Source: Lunatimonas salinarum (GTDB lineage Bacteria; Bacteroidota; Bacteroidia; Cytophagales; Cyclobacteriaceae). From it: a DNA stretch of 64,000 bases. Numbering within the stretch: position 1 is the first letter of the stretch; every line of letters begins with the position of its first letter. The stretch is taken from assembly GCF_017811155.1 (NCBI RefSeq), contig NZ_JACVCV010000004.1, positions 246,025-310,024 of the forward strand, given 5' to 3'. The notes under the pieces were generated by a model. The model did not search any database, was not told where the DNA came from, and worked only from the letters and a program-made list of their open reading frames with translations. A program made the translations under genes and the position numbers. This document shows positions 62,183 to 64,000 of the stretch, piece by piece.

Positions 62183-62950
62183 TTAATTTAAAGCCATTGC
62201 GTCCTGATTGGATTTTACCTTTTCCAAGTAAGCCTTATAATGGCCTAGGTACGCCTGCAACATGTTATTTACACCTACTGCTGTGATCGTAGCTCCCGAA
62301 AGTCCATCCACCTTATGAGGGTCACCTGAATAGTCCTTTCCTTCTCCCTTCTGCATGGCAACAGATGCAAGGTTTCCACCTTCGTCAAACACCTTTTTGC
62401 CTTCAAAACGGGCCTGCACATCTCCAGAGGTAATTCTAGCACCAAGCCCGGGAGTTTCACCGGCGTGGGCAAAAGTAACCCCTTCGATCGTATTTAAATC
62501 CGTTTGAAGCGCCACATATCCCCAAATGTTATCCCACAGACCCGCACCATAAACTGGTAGGATATAGGCTTCAGCCGCATCTTGATTTCCTTCTTTGTGA
62601 AATATAAAAACAGGGTAAAGTCTATCTTCGGGTGCCTTTTTGTAATTTCTACCCACATCAACCGACTCGGCAGTAACTGCCACGCCGTCCTGTTCAGTTA
62701 CCTCGTCTCCCTTGATATTGACTACCTTGGAGGATATTCTGCTTTCATAGAAGGCATCTATCTCCTCGGCCTTCATTTTTCGGATTTCGTCGGACGATAC
62801 CACCGCACCGAGTATTTGCTTTTTGGTATCCAAGGCCTCTGCCTTCTTCTGAATCGGCTTTAATACTTCTGCTGTTCCGGAAAGTAATAAGCCCAAAACG
62901 ATGGTTAGGATTACAGAAAACGTAATCACATAAGCATTAGACTGTTGCAC
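62183..62950 (-). CDS. nqrC: Na+-translocating NADH:quinone reductase subunit C
   Basis: NqrC carries a covalently bound FMN. The 255-residue protein has one N-terminal transmembrane helix and a periplasmic domain; the flavin-attachment site is S-G-A-T-I-T near residue 225, where FMN is linked to threonine through phosphate by the ApbE transferase, not encoded here. The start overlaps the nqrB stop by 14 bp, which couples translation. It is the usual order nqrB-C-D-E. Confidence 0.95.
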   Translation of the reverse strand: MQQSNAYVITFSVILTIVLGLLLSGTAEVLKPIQKKAEALDTKKQILGAVVSSDEIRKMKAEEIDAFYESRISSKVVNIKGDEVTEQDGVAVTAESVDVGRNYKKAPEDRLYPVFIFHKEGNQDAAEAYILPVYGAGLWDNIWGYVALQTDLNTIEGVTFAHAGETPGLGARITSGDVQARFEGKKVFDEGGNLASVAMQKGEGKDYSGDPHKVDGLSGATITAVGVNNMLQAYLGHYKAYLEKVKSNQDAMALN

Positions 62951-64000
62951 GTTGTAACCTCCTTTTTTTGTTTGCCTGAACTACATAATAATCAATGAGG
63001 GGAGCGAAGACATTCATAAATAGAACAGCTAACATAATTCCCTCAGGATACGCGGGGTTTGTTACCCGGATAATCACTGTCAATACACCAATCAGGAATC
63101 CATAAATCCATTTTCCAGTTTCTGTCTGAGCTGCCGATACAGGATCCGTGGCCATGAAGACAATTCCAAACGCCAATCCCCCCATTACCCAATGATATTG
63201 AGGAGGCATCGCCATGTATTCGTTAACCGCCAAAATATTCAAAATAAGTCCCATTACATAGGCCCCCGCAAATCCACTGAAGATGATTTTCCAGCTTGCT
63301 ACGCCCGTTCCGATCAAAATTGCAGCGCCTACTAGCGCCATTAAGGTGGAAGTCTCACCGATTGAACCAGGTATCCAACCCATAAACATATTGGCGAAAC
63401 TGAACATACCATCCCCTAACACTGAGTTATGTTTCGCCAATGCATCGGTCGCTGAAACACCGTCTACGCCGGCATTATAGGCAACCGCCAAGGCTGTCGC
63501 TCCAGAGTATCCATCGATCGGAGCCTTATCTCCCAGGTAAGTCCAGACCTGATCACCGGAAATTTGTGCCGGATAAGCGAAATACAAAAAAGCCCTTGCG
63601 GTCATGGCAACATTGAGGATATTCATCCCTGTTCCCCCGAAGACTTCCTTGCCCACCACTACCGCAAAGATGGTCGCTAGTCCCACCTGCCACAAGGGAA
63701 TATTTGGAGGCATCACCAGCGCTATCAACATGCCTGTCACCAAAAAACCCTCACTAATGGGGTGATTCCGGATCACGCAAAAGGTAAACTCCGTAGAGAG
63801 ACCTACCCCATAGGAAACAATCAAGATGGGTAGGACAGAGATCATTCCGATCAAGGCTTTATCCAGCCAAGTTGCCTCTTCACCCGTGACCAAGAAATGT
63901 TGATGTCCAACATTCAATATCCCAAATATCAACGCTGGAATCATCGCAATCACCACGGTAATCATGATTCGCTTCAAATCGGTCGCATCTTTGATTTGTG
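62937..64000 (-). CDS. nqrB: Na+-translocating NADH:quinone reductase subunit B (5' end beyond window edge)
   Basis: The reading frame continues through the right edge of the window: codons before 63977 read Q-I-K-D-A-T-D-L-K-R-I-M, which matches the internal sequence that precedes the first helices in full-length NqrB. The TTG at 63977 is therefore not the start, and some 50 residues are missing. The part seen has about ten transmembrane helices and the FMN-attachment sequence S-G-A-T-A-L near residue 160 of the visible part. NqrB also holds riboflavin and the Na+ channel in other species. nqrA should lie just outside. Confidence 0.95.
   Translation of the reverse strand, partial: QIKDATDLKRIMITVVIAMIPALIFGILNVGHQHFLVTGEEATWLDKALIGMISVLPILIVSYGVGLSTEFTFCVIRNHPISEGFLVTGMLIALVMPPNIPLWQVGLATIFAVVVGKEVFGGTGMNILNVAMTARAFLYFAYPAQISGDQVWTYLGDKAPIDGYSGATALAVAYNAGVDGVSATDALAKHNSVLGDGMFSFANMFMGWIPGSIGETSTLMALVGAAILIGTGVASWKIIFSGFAGAYVMGLILNILAVNEYMAMPPQYHWVMGGLAFGIVFMATDPVSAAQTETGKWIYGFLIGVLTVIIRVTNPAYPEGIMLAVLFMNVFAPLIDYYVVQANKKRRLQRATV

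Overview
The window looks like a chromosomal segment of a Bacteroidota member, most likely a marine or aquatic Cytophagales (Cyclobacteriaceae-like) bacterium. The grounds are a SusC/SusD pair, many lipoproteins with Bacteroidota-type signals, a Na+-pumping NADH:quinone oxidoreductase (Nqr) operon, a DnaE with an N-terminal proofreading-type exonuclease domain, TAT-exported alkaline phosphatase and a formylglycine sulfatase. No rRNA, tRNA or CRISPR array was recognised.

Layout. (1) 1-5730: the edge of a flavin reductase, a propeller lipoprotein, a three-gene lipid-type operon (di-iron fatty-acid hydroxylase, a ketosynthase III fused to a heme-oxygenase-like di-iron domain, an unknown protein), and a convergent lipoprotein subclass B1 metallo-beta-lactamase. 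(2) 5947-10738, all minus strand: a HepT/MntA-type toxin-antitoxin pair, a gamma-glutamyltransferase with large in-frame deletions, an SDR oxidoreductase and a sulfatase. (3) 11032-19608: a restriction-modification-like island: an adenine DNA methyltransferase, an AlbA/Schlafen-type ATP-binding protein, an SF2 helicase and a GIY-YIG nuclease, with repeat-rich spacers, a decayed duplicate of the helicase leader, and a 168-bp direct repeat on both sides of the helicase-nuclease pair. (4) 19609-23369: selD-mnmH (selenouridine tRNA modification) and a TolB-like lipoprotein. (5) 23876-27417: an AT-rich array with three attC-like sites resembling an integron cassette array without a visible integrase; it carries a RloA/RloB (AbiL-like) defence pair, the second gene frameshifted, and an alpha/beta hydrolase. 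A perfect 54-bp palindrome follows.

(6) 28017-55168: a potassium channel, murQ and then a long glycan/phosphate-ester utilisation locus: two paralogous propeller plus alpha-toroid proteins, two BNR-repeat sialidase-like proteins, a YdjC-type deacetylase, alkaline phosphatase, three metallophosphoesterases, a ROK sugar kinase, an MFS transporter, a XylR/AraC-type regulator, a polytopic membrane protein and SusC/SusD with a small FecR-like stub upstream. Together these suggest binding, de-phosphorylation and hydrolysis of a phosphorylated or acidic sugar polymer outside the cell, followed by import and kinase entry into the cytoplasm. The substrate is not evident from sequence. (7) 55309-64000: housekeeping genes dnaE, trxA, a DUF502 protein and nqrEDCB (nqrB runs off the edge; nqrF is not downstream of nqrE).

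A 63-bp palindromic repeat occurs three times (19120, 21921, 37039). The best candidates for undescribed biology are the ketosynthase/di-iron operon, the methyltransferase-AlbA-helicase-GIY-YIG island, the attC array and the propeller-toroid enzyme family.
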